Source: JBEBXQ01 sp040391535 (GTDB taxonomy: Bacteria; Bacteroidota; Bacteroidia; Cytophagales; Spirosomataceae). From it: DNA of 15,867 nucleotides. Position numbers and translations under genes: made by a program. Within the stretch, counting starts at the first letter, position 1. Every line of letters begins with the position of its first letter. Where the stretch lies: the NCBI GenBank assembly GCA_040391535.1, contig JBEBXQ010000115.1, positions 1 to 15,867 on the forward strand. The letters are read 5' to 3'. The notes beneath the pieces are model-generated. The model was not told the DNA's origin. It did not search any database and was given only the letters and a program-made list of their open reading frames with translations. Of this stretch, positions 6,710 to 13,410 are shown in pieces.

Positions 6710-8833
6710 ATGAAGATTATAATAATTGCCGGGCAAACTTACGGAGTGCTGAATTCCGCAATTATCAAGATGATCATGGATACGGAAGGGTTGCTGCTGC
6801 TTATCGGATTAATGATCCTGCTGACTGCGGTGGGAGTAGGGTTATTGACTAATCTCGTCAGATCAGTCATGATGAATAAACAGGTCCGCAATGCAAATGA
6901 TACCGACTATAAAAAGTATCTTGATAATCTGACGGGCAAACAGATTGACCGTCTGATCAGCTGCAAGGAAAAGTCGGTACGGCTTTATCGTTTTCTTCTG
7001 ACGATGGGCCTGGGGCTGTATTCAATCCTTCCTGCCCGGGCGCAGACCAATATTGAAATGCCGGAATCTTTACTGGACAGCGGCGGAATACAGATTACGA
7101 TTGTTCTGATCATCCTGCCTCTGTTACTGATCGTTTTTCTGCTGATGACAAGAATTATCGCAGCGCTGAGAAAACTGCGGTATAAAATGCTGTCGGCAGA
7201 GGCAGAAAAAGTTTCACTTTATTTACAGGAGGCCATTCAGGATGAAGCTGTACTACAGCAGCTGGAAAACAGAAAAAAACAACTGGCGTTCCGGTTAAAT
7301 CAATACGAATTGTCAGGTCAGCTATCTCCTGAGGACAGCCGGGGATTGATCAGCGGGATAGATACTGATGGAAAACTGCCGTTTGTAGCACGAAAGAAAA
7401 GCGCAACCCGCCGCCCGAAAATTGACCCCGGATTAGCTTCTCTGGTAATCTGGTATATTCTGTGTGCTACTTTCTGGTTGCTTTTCGGAACTACTGTCGG
7501 AGAATATGCAGGGATTAAATTTGTGGCGCCAGATGCGGATCAGTCGGCCTGGCTGAGTTTCGGAAGGCTGAGACCCGTGCATACCAATGCTGTTTTCTGG
7601 GGCTGGGCGTCACTGGCCATGCTCGGACTGGGGTATTATGTGGTTCCGCGAGTAAGTAACTGCCGGTTGTTCAGTTTAAAGCTTGGCTGGTACAGTCTGA
7701 TTCTGATCAATCTGACCGTCATCACCGGAACCATTTGTCTGATGGCGGGAATTAATAATGGTGGCGGTGAGTACCGCGAATACATCTGGCCGGTGATGCT
7801 GATGTTTGGAGTGGGGCTGATGATGACACTCTATAATTTTCTGAAAACAGTGGCGATGCGCACCACGAAGGAAATTTATATTTCCAACTGGTATATCATT
7901 TCATCTGTTATTTTCGCACTGGTCATTTCCATAGTCGCCTATGTTCCCTGGTGGCAAAACGGATTAGGTGAGACCATCATACAGGGGTATTACATGCATC
8001 AGGGAGTAGGAATGTGGTTCATGCTCTTTACCCTGGGTATTGTCTACTACTTTCTGCCGCAGCAGCTTAACAAACCTGTTTACTCCTATAGCCTGGGTAT
8101 TCTGGCATTCTGGACACAGATTCTGTTCTATACGCTGATCGGTACACACCATTTTGTATTCAGTGCTATTCCGTGGTGGTTGCAGACTGTGGCCATTGTG
8201 GGCAGCGTGGGAATGGTTATTCCGGTTGTGGCGGGTACCACCAACTTCCTGATGACTTTCCGTGGCGAATGGGGTAAAATCGGCGATAGCTATACCCTGC
8301 CGTTTTTCCTGACGGGCATTCTGTTTTATTTCACAGGTTCATTGCAGGGGACAGCGGAGGCCTTCCGCTTTACCAACCTGATCTGGCATTTTACCGATTT
8401 CACGGTGGCGCATTCTCACCTTACCATGTACGGCATTATCTGCTTTCTGGTATGGGCGGGGATTTATGCAGTTGTGCCGAGGCTTACCGGCGTTGAACCT
8501 CCTCAGGCTACGGTGGGAGCGCACTTCTGGTTTGCGCTGATCGGGTTGCTGTTTTATACCGTGCCGCTGATGTATGGCAGTACCCTTCGCGGAATGATGT
8601 GGCTGGAAGGCAAACCGTTTATGGAAAGTGTTATTCTGATGAAGCCCTTCTGGCTCTGGAGGGCTATTGGAGGAAGCCTTATGTGGGTTTCACATCTGTT
8701 TTTTGCATGGAATCTTTACAAAATGATTAAACCTGGTGAGCGGCTGAATGTAAAGGATATGGCCTTTGAAAAGCTTGAAAGTGCTATTTCTTTACAGGAA
8801 CAGAAGGCTTCTCCTGATATTACCCGAATGTAG
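6710..8833 (+). CDS. cbb3-type heme-copper oxidase subunit I (CcoN-like) with N-terminal membrane/coiled-coil extension
   Basis: A 707-residue protein; residues about 240-675 are a C-family (cbb3) catalytic subunit. Visible ligands are H291 (GRLRPVHTNAV) and H570 for the low-spin heme, H568 for the active-site heme (AHSHLTMYG), and H430 (YYMHQGVG), H480 and H481 (GTHHF) for CuB. Y474 is 44 residues after H430, matching the His-Tyr cross-link spacing I recall for CcoN (H207/Y251). Q546 is 22 residues before H568, where cbb3 enzymes have a conserved Glu (E323). Cytochrome c-type NO reductases have Glu right after the CuB His; it is absent here. Residues 1-240 are an extension with membrane segments at about 24-50, 92-110 and 126-150 and a charged helical part at 160-215. 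The start at 6710 follows an A-rich stretch; ATGs at 6770 and 6776 are alternatives. O2 reduction is most likely, with NO reduction possible. Confidence 0.88.
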   Translation: MKIIIIAGQTYGVLNSAIIKMIMDTEGLLLLIGLMILLTAVGVGLLTNLVRSVMMNKQVRNANDTDYKKYLDNLTGKQIDRLISCKEKSVRLYRFLLTMGLGLYSILPARAQTNIEMPESLLDSGGIQITIVLIILPLLLIVFLLMTRIIAALRKLRYKMLSAEAEKVSLYLQEAIQDEAVLQQLENRKKQLAFRLNQYELSGQLSPEDSRGLISGIDTDGKLPFVARKKSATRRPKIDPGLASLVIWYILCATFWLLFGTTVGEYAGIKFVAPDADQSAWLSFGRLRPVHTNAVFWGWASLAMLGLGYYVVPRVSNCRLFSLKLGWYSLILINLTVITGTICLMAGINNGGGEYREYIWPVMLMFGVGLMMTLYNFLKTVAMRTTKEIYISNWYIISSVIFALVISIVAYVPWWQNGLGETIIQGYYMHQGVGMWFMLFTLGIVYYFLPQQLNKPVYSYSLGILAFWTQILFYTLIGTHHFVFSAIPWWLQTVAIVGSVGMVIPVVAGTTNFLMTFRGEWGKIGDSYTLPFFLTGILFYFTGSLQGTAEAFRFTNLIWHFTDFTVAHSHLTMYGIICFLVWAGIYAVVPRLTGVEPPQATVGAHFWFALIGLLFYTVPLMYGSTLRGMMWLEGKPFMESVILMKPFWLWRAIGGSLMWVSHLFFAWNLYKMIKPGERLNVKDMAFEKLESAISLQEQKASPDITRM

Positions 8834-8835
8834 AT

Positions 8836-9846
8836 ATGGATTTTTTTGATAATCATAACCGTCTTTTTGGTACTGCGACTTTGTTTTTTGTAGTGCTGAC
8901 CATCTTTGTTGCGATTCTTCCTGCTGTTCATAATCAACGGAATAACGCACCGCTTCCCTCTGCCCGGCCGCTCAGTGAGGAAGCCACACGGGGAAAGGCA
9001 GTTTTTATTGCCAACGGCTGTGTCGCCTGTCATACCCAGCAGGTCAGAAATGTGGATATGGATAAAGCATGGGGCACCAGGCCCAGTATGTCAGCGGATT
9101 ATGCAGGGATATTCAGAACTGATTTCTGGCGTAATACAGCTACTCTGATGGGTACCGAAAGAACCGGGCCTGACCTGACTTCGGTAGGTACACGGCAGCC
9201 CGGTGCCGACTGGAATCTGGTGCATCTTTATAATCCCCGGATTGTCGTCAAAGAATCCATCATGCCTGCTTATCCCTGGTTATTTGAAATAAAAAAGGAA
9301 ACTTCAGAAGGTGACGTAGTCATTAACGTACCGGAGGGCTTTCTTCATTATGGAGGAAAGATTGTGGCCGGGAAAGACGCGCTGGATCTGGTAGCCTACC
9401 TGCAATCATTACAGCAGGCGTCTCTTCCGGATGGTACAGAAGCTGCTTCTTTTTTGTATAAACGGGAAAAGAAAACAGCCGTTAATGAAGGAGTGACAGC
9501 CGGAGAAGAAGAACCTGACGGAGCATCCTTATATACTGCACACTGTCAGAGTTGTCATCAACCCGACGGAATGGGATTACCGGGAGCTTTTCCTCCTTTA
9601 AAAGGCAGCGATATTGTGCTCAATGATAACCCCGACACGTTTGTCCGTATCATCATGCAGGGGTACGACGCAAGAGCAGAATATGGCTTTATGCCGGCAG
9701 TGGGAGATAATGCAGGACTGAGCGCAGCAGAAGTGGCTGCTATCATGAATCATGAGCGTACCAACTGGGGAAACGACGCGAAAAAAATAAGTACATCTGA
9801 AGTACAAACGATTCTGGATGCTATCAAGGCAATGTCGGTACAATAG
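8836..9846 (+). CDS. CcoO-like cytochrome c subunit fused to a second cytochrome c domain
   Basis: A 336-residue protein beginning 2 bp after the subunit I gene. One N-terminal membrane helix (residues 10-31) anchors it, with the rest in the periplasm. Domain 1 is CcoO/FixO-like: heme motif C62-V-A-C65-H66 (GCVACHTQQVR), then ERTGPDLTSVG (108-118), HLYNPRIVVKESIMPAYPWL (130-149) with Met143 as likely axial ligand. Domain 2 is a class I cytochrome c: C237-Q-S-C240-H241, then GMGLPGAFPPLKGSD and a likely Met286 (GFMPAV). In standard cbb3 oxidases CcoO has one heme and a separate CcoP has two. Here CcoO and a single CcoP-like domain are one chain and no separate ccoP is nearby. It should carry electrons to subunit I. 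Confidence 0.9.
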   Translation: MDFFDNHNRLFGTATLFFVVLTIFVAILPAVHNQRNNAPLPSARPLSEEATRGKAVFIANGCVACHTQQVRNVDMDKAWGTRPSMSADYAGIFRTDFWRNTATLMGTERTGPDLTSVGTRQPGADWNLVHLYNPRIVVKESIMPAYPWLFEIKKETSEGDVVINVPEGFLHYGGKIVAGKDALDLVAYLQSLQQASLPDGTEAASFLYKREKKTAVNEGVTAGEEEPDGASLYTAHCQSCHQPDGMGLPGAFPPLKGSDIVLNDNPDTFVRIIMQGYDARAEYGFMPAVGDNAGLSAAEVAAIMNHERTNWGNDAKKISTSEVQTILDAIKAMSVQ

Positions 9847-9873
9847 TCAACGGAAATAACCAACATATAAAGT

Positions 9874-10134
9874 ATGAAACGCATTATTGTATTACTGAGT
9901 TTTCTGTTGTCGCCTGTATTCAGCCGGGCATGTCCGGTGTGTGAACAGCAGCAACCAAAGTTGCTGAAGGGGATCTCCCATGGCGCAGGTCCCGAAAGTA
10001 ACTGGGATTATGCTATTATAATACTGGTGACGGCGATTGTCCTGATTACCTTGTTTTATTCCGTAAAATGGCTGCTCAGGCCAGGAGAACAATCTGAAAA
10101 TCATATCAAAAGAATGGTATTAAATCTGGACTGA
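9874..10134 (+). CDS. Small single-pass membrane protein with a periplasmic CxxC, unknown function
   Basis: An 86-residue protein 27 bp after the cytochrome subunit gene. It starts with a signal peptide (MKRIIVLLSFLLSPVFS), then C20-P-V-C23 directly after the likely cleavage site, a short polar stretch, one membrane helix at about 46-67 (YAIIILVTAIVLITLFYSV) and a basic tail. The CPVC could bind metal or heme, do thiol chemistry, or, at Cys20, be a lipid anchor. I do not recognise the family. Its place between oxidase subunits and the RIC gene suggests an accessory subunit or assembly factor, comparable in size to CcoQ or CcoH but not visibly homologous to either. Confidence 0.8.
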   Translation: MKRIIVLLSFLLSPVFSRACPVCEQQQPKLLKGISHGAGPESNWDYAIIILVTAIVLITLFYSVKWLLRPGEQSENHIKRMVLNLD

Positions 10135-10135
10135 C

Positions 10136-10546
10136 ATGAGTGAACGAAGCCAAATATTCCTGTTTCTGGATGAAGAACCCCAACCCATTGCTTCATTCCG
10201 TGCACCTGTTCATTTTGAGCTGGATACCCGTAAACTCACCGATGGTAATCACATCCTTAAGATTGTCAGTAAAGACCCGCAGGGAAATGAGGGGATCCGG
10301 CAGATTCCTTTTGAAGTCAGGAACGGCCCGGCAATCGCAGTGGAAGGGATAAGGGAAAACGCTGTTGTAGATGGTGTGATACCCTTGATGATTAACGCTT
10401 ATGGTAAAGGTAATCAGCAGAATTTCCTGATTACGGGCAGTGAAACGCCACACAGTATCCCGGCATGGGTATGGGTCCTGATGATAGGATTTGCCGGCTG
10501 GGCTATGTATTATTTGTTTAGCTATATCAACAATTACAATTCATAA
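10136..10546 (+). CDS. Ig-like domain protein with C-terminal membrane anchor, unknown function
   Basis: A 136-residue protein whose ATG comes 1 bp after the preceding stop, so it is translationally linked. There is no signal peptide. Residues about 5-100 look like a beta-sandwich, with strands such as HILKIVSKD and IRQIPFEVRNG. A single hydrophobic helix at 110-130 (AWVWVLMIGFAGWAMYYLF) is followed by six residues, making it a tail-anchored protein. The orientation is unclear: without a signal the beta domain might face the cytoplasm, or the tail helix might insert with the N-terminus outside. No cysteines or heme motifs are present. Position suggests a subunit of the oxidase complex, an inference from context only. 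Confidence 0.78.
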   Translation: MSERSQIFLFLDEEPQPIASFRAPVHFELDTRKLTDGNHILKIVSKDPQGNEGIRQIPFEVRNGPAIAVEGIRENAVVDGVIPLMINAYGKGNQQNFLITGSETPHSIPAWVWVLMIGFAGWAMYYLFSYINNYNS

Positions 10547-10559
10547 ATCAGAATATAAA

Positions 10560-11282
10560 ATGGAACCAATTGAAAAACCGACTATCGGAAGTATTGTGGC
10601 TGAGAATTATAAAGCGGCAACTGTTTTTCAGAAATATGGTATCGATTTCTGCTGTAAAGGAAACCGTACCATTGAGGAAGCCTGTGTAAGCAAAGGGCTC
10701 AATACTGAAGAAGTGGAAACGGAAGTGCTGAAAGCTACGGAGGAAAAGACATCGGCCGAAACCGATTTCAATCACTGGCCGCTTGATGCGCTTACGGATT
10801 ATATCACGCACCGGCATCACCGCTATGTAGGGGATAAAATTCCGGAATTAACTGCCTATCTTCGTAAGGTGAGTTCAGTACATGGAGAGCGTCATCCTGA
10901 GCTGGAAGAAATAGAACGCCTTTTCTCAGAAACGGCCGGAGAACTGACCGTACATATGAAAAAAGAGGAACTGATGCTGTTTCCCTTTATCAAAAGAATG
11001 GCTTTGGCTTCACGCGGAGAAGCTTCGAAAATGGAACCTGTTTTTGGTACGGTGCAGAACCCGATAGAAATGATGATGCAGGAGCATGCTGACGAAGGCG
11101 AGCGGTTTGAAAAAATTTCGGTACTCAGTAACGGATATTCAGTACCGGCTGACGGATGTACAACTTACCGTGTTACCTATGCTATGCTGAAAGATTTTGA
11201 AGAAGACCTGCATCAGCATATTCATTTAGAGAATAATATCTTATTTCCGAAGGCTGTTGAGCTGGAAAAACAATTGCGATAA
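10560..11282 (+). CDS. RIC/YtfE/ScdA-type di-iron protein (repair of iron centres)
   Basis: I start at the ATG at 10560 (240 residues), which begins MEPIEKPTIGSIVAENYKAA. An upstream in-frame ATG would overlap the preceding gene by 56 bp and adds nothing like the family. The ScdA N-terminal domain spans 7-48, with the C31-C32 pair in GIDFCCKGNRTIEEAC. The hemerythrin-like domain (about 74-235) offers the di-iron ligands seen in YtfE: H84, H132 and E136 (VHMKKEE), H176 (QEHADEGE), H220 and E224 (HIHLENNILFP). Family members repair Fe-S clusters after nitric oxide or oxidative damage and several are NsrR-controlled. Here it sits 13 bp after the tail-anchored protein, in the Rrf2-headed cluster, which ties the operon to nitrosative stress. 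Confidence 0.92.
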   Translation: MEPIEKPTIGSIVAENYKAATVFQKYGIDFCCKGNRTIEEACVSKGLNTEEVETEVLKATEEKTSAETDFNHWPLDALTDYITHRHHRYVGDKIPELTAYLRKVSSVHGERHPELEEIERLFSETAGELTVHMKKEELMLFPFIKRMALASRGEASKMEPVFGTVQNPIEMMMQEHADEGERFEKISVLSNGYSVPADGCTTYRVTYAMLKDFEEDLHQHIHLENNILFPKAVELEKQLR

Positions 11283-11285
11283 TCT

Positions 11286-11654
11286 ATGCTGAAAATCAAG
11301 AGGATATATGACCCGGTTGCACAGGAGGATGGTTTACGGATTTTGGTTGACCGGCTGTGGCCGCGTGGTATCCGGAAAGAGGAGGTAAAGATGGATGTAT
11401 GGATGAAAGAGATTGCTCCTTCCGTTGAACTCAGAAAATGGTTCAACCATGAACCTGAAAAATGGGAGGAGTTTTCTGCGGATTATACCTTTGAATTAAG
11501 GAGAAATCCGGTATTGTCACAATTGCTTGACTACCTGCAGCATTATGAAAATGTAACCCTTTTGTATGCAGCGCGCAATCAGCAGTATAACCATGCCATC
11601 ATATTGAAGGAAGTCTTAGAAAAGGCAGTAGCGGAGAATGACTGTGTACAGTAA
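11286..11654 (+). CDS. DUF488 family protein (YeaO-like)
   Basis: A 122-residue cytoplasmic protein beginning 3 bp after the RIC stop codon. It has the family signature VDRLWPRGIRKEE (residues 21-33), FNHEPEKWEEF (53-63) and, near the C-terminus, LLYAARNQQYNHA (93-105), close to the LLY.A.....NHA pattern of YeaO proteins. Length is normal for the family. The molecular function is not established. Its tight linkage to RIC suggests co-expression under the same stress. It is the last gene of the operon. Confidence 0.88.
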   Translation: MLKIKRIYDPVAQEDGLRILVDRLWPRGIRKEEVKMDVWMKEIAPSVELRKWFNHEPEKWEEFSADYTFELRRNPVLSQLLDYLQHYENVTLLYAARNQQYNHAIILKEVLEKAVAENDCVQ

Positions 11655-11852
11655 TGGTATTTAAGCTCAGTTTGGGTTTAGGGTCATATCACTGCTTTGC
11701 GATTAGATTAGCGTATCTCCTGCTGTCAGCTCTTCAGACTTAAAATAACCACGAAGTGGTGGAGTGATTATAGAAACAGGGAGAAGATAATACCCCAAAA
11801 CCCTGAAATGGCGATATTTTTATATGATAAGCTTATCCCGAGCCGACGTTGT
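11655..11852. other. Intergenic region between convergent operons
   Basis: The region separates the plus-strand oxidase operon from the minus-strand kinase gene. It contains a 5-bp hairpin ACCAC-GAA-GTGGT (11748-11760) and a perfect 12-bp palindrome GATAAGCTTATC (11826-11837), the latter with an AT-rich stretch on the kinase-distal side. Neither has a convincing T-tract, so no terminator is called. Confidence 0.4.
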
Positions 11853-13205
11853 TTAGCTGCTGGTCGCTTTATTATCCTGTTCATCCATTCCGTACATATC
11901 CTCTTTAAAATGTACAGCCGGAAGGCAGATGAAGAATTCGGTTTTAATGCCCGGCTCGCTCTCATAACCGATTTGCCCGTTCATGGCTTCTGTAAATTCT
12001 TTACAGAGCGATAATCCCAATCCCACCCCTTTTTCGTTCCGGGTGCCGTAAGAAGGGGCCGTATGAGTGGTAAATAATGTTTGTTGCTGAGATTCAGGTA
12101 TCCCGGAGCCATTGTCTTTTATTGAAAGTCTGTAAAATCCATTTTCTTCTGAGGCATCAATGATAATATGTCCCCCTTCATGCGTAAACTTTACAGCATT
12201 GCTGATCAGGTTTCGCATGATAATGTCTATCATTTCATAATTACCTTCCACATTGACCTCAGGACTGATGTTATAGTCAAAAAATATCAGTTTCTCACCT
12301 GCGATTTTCCGGTATAACTGAACAGTATCAGCCAGTGCATCATGGATATTAACAATCTCCGTCGTGTGATTCATACTATCCATGTTATTTTTAGTCCAGT
12401 TGAGCAGATTCAGCAGAAGGTTTTGTGTGTCCATAGTCACCTGCATCAGTTCCCGTTCCAGTTGATTCCGTTCTTCAGTGCTGACCTCCATTTGCTGCAT
12501 AATATGCAGGTATCGCTTAATATTGTTTAAAGGGGTATTAAAATCGTGCGAGATTACCGAAATGAGCTTGTTTTTCTGATCATTCAGCTTTTTCAATACC
12601 AGTGTTTTATCTTCTGCGGTCTGTTTTTCCAGATTATAGTTATTGATAACAAAGGTCAGGCAGCTTAAAAACAGGATCATGCTCATCAGAAAAGTGGAGC
12701 CGATATCAATAAATCGGTCGGCACGTGTGTCGTAACTATCTGTGATCAGCGCAGGATAAAAATATTCAGTGTATAATAAGCCGCCAACCAGCAATGTATA
12801 AAGTGTTGTCCATATCCCGTAATGCTTCCGGGGAACAACCAGCAGTACCATAAAATAGGATATAGACAGTGATAAAAGAGAGGATCCGTTAATGCCGTTA
12901 TTACTGAAGTATATATAGCCAAAAAATGAGTTACTGATAATGATGAAAAGGCTGAAACTCAGATAAGTACGGTTCCTGTATCTTGACAGGTAAAATATCA
13001 CATACTGAAAAATGAGTAATACAAGGGTAGCAATTGTCGCTTCATACAAACCCAGAATAAGGGAGAAGGGTATGTTATAGACCATAATGGCCATGATAAT
13101 GAGACAGATAGAATGGTATATCCGGCTCTGCATGGAAAAGTCAGACGGGTGTCCTTTCAGATGGTTCCAGTAGGATTTTATAAAGCGGAGGACGTTTGTA
13201 TTCAA
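11853..13205 (-). CDS. Orphan membrane sensor histidine kinase
   Basis: A 450-residue protein. Residues about 30-190 hold roughly six membrane helices with very short loops and no extracellular sensor domain, so the sensing is probably within the membrane or at the cytoplasmic side. A short coiled linker (191-212) leads to the HisKA box ISHDFNTPLNNI with phosphoacceptor H220. The ATPase domain shows the N-box NLISNAVKF (332-340), the G1 box KDNGSGIP (363-370) and the G2 box KGVGLGLSLCKEF (392-404). There is no receiver domain and no response regulator in the window, so its partner lies elsewhere. The signal and targets are unknown. The gene is divergent from the metallophosphoesterase gene, and shared control is possible but not shown. 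Confidence 0.92.
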   Translation of the reverse strand: MNTNVLRFIKSYWNHLKGHPSDFSMQSRIYHSICLIIMAIMVYNIPFSLILGLYEATIATLVLLIFQYVIFYLSRYRNRTYLSFSLFIIISNSFFGYIYFSNNGINGSSLLSLSISYFMVLLVVPRKHYGIWTTLYTLLVGGLLYTEYFYPALITDSYDTRADRFIDIGSTFLMSMILFLSCLTFVINNYNLEKQTAEDKTLVLKKLNDQKNKLISVISHDFNTPLNNIKRYLHIMQQMEVSTEERNQLERELMQVTMDTQNLLLNLLNWTKNNMDSMNHTTEIVNIHDALADTVQLYRKIAGEKLIFFDYNISPEVNVEGNYEMIDIIMRNLISNAVKFTHEGGHIIIDASEENGFYRLSIKDNGSGIPESQQQTLFTTHTAPSYGTRNEKGVGLGLSLCKEFTEAMNGQIGYESEPGIKTEFFICLPAVHFKEDMYGMDEQDNKATSS

Positions 13206-13410
13206 AATGCTCTTTTTTAGTAGTTGCGAAGTATTTCTATAAAATCGTTATGATTTGTAGTATATATTGTTGGATGCCCATAGGAGAATATTACAAATTT
13301 AGCCTTTATGAGATAATTACCCTATTATTGACTTTGAAATTTAATGTAGTTTCATATTTTAGTAATGTTAAAGAAATAACCAGGTCATAGTAAGAGTCTA
13401 TTTTTGATTC
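13206..13410. promoter_or_regulatory. Divergent promoter region, kinase versus metallophosphoesterase
   Basis: On the minus strand TAAATTTG (13301-13294) matches the -7 consensus and lies 89 bp before the kinase ATG; no TTG was seen at -33. On the plus strand TATTTTTG (13399-13406) also matches but sits 4 bp before the ATG of the next gene. It would give a leaderless or truncated mRNA, so it is probably not the promoter used. Confidence 0.4.

Noticed and set aside
6710..8833. Subunit I as a canonical NorB/cNOR nitric oxide reductase
   Set aside because: The NorB glutamate following the CuB histidine is missing, the cross-link tyrosine is present, and the surrounding sequence matches CcoN; a NO reductase activity remains possible but not this family.
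10491..10559. Upstream ATG extending the RIC protein by 23 residues
   Set aside because: It overlaps the preceding gene by 56 bp and the extra residues are translated from the membrane-helix region of that gene in another frame; the family start is at 10560.
11748..11837. Terminator or mobile-element remnant between DUF488 and the kinase
   Set aside because: The 5-bp hairpin and the 12-bp palindrome lack a T-tract, and there are no terminal inverted repeats, target duplications or transposase fragments.
13196..13390. 64-residue plus-strand ORF between kinase and phosphoesterase
   Set aside because: It overlaps the kinase start and the -7 box of the kinase promoter, and its AT-rich codon use looks noncoding.
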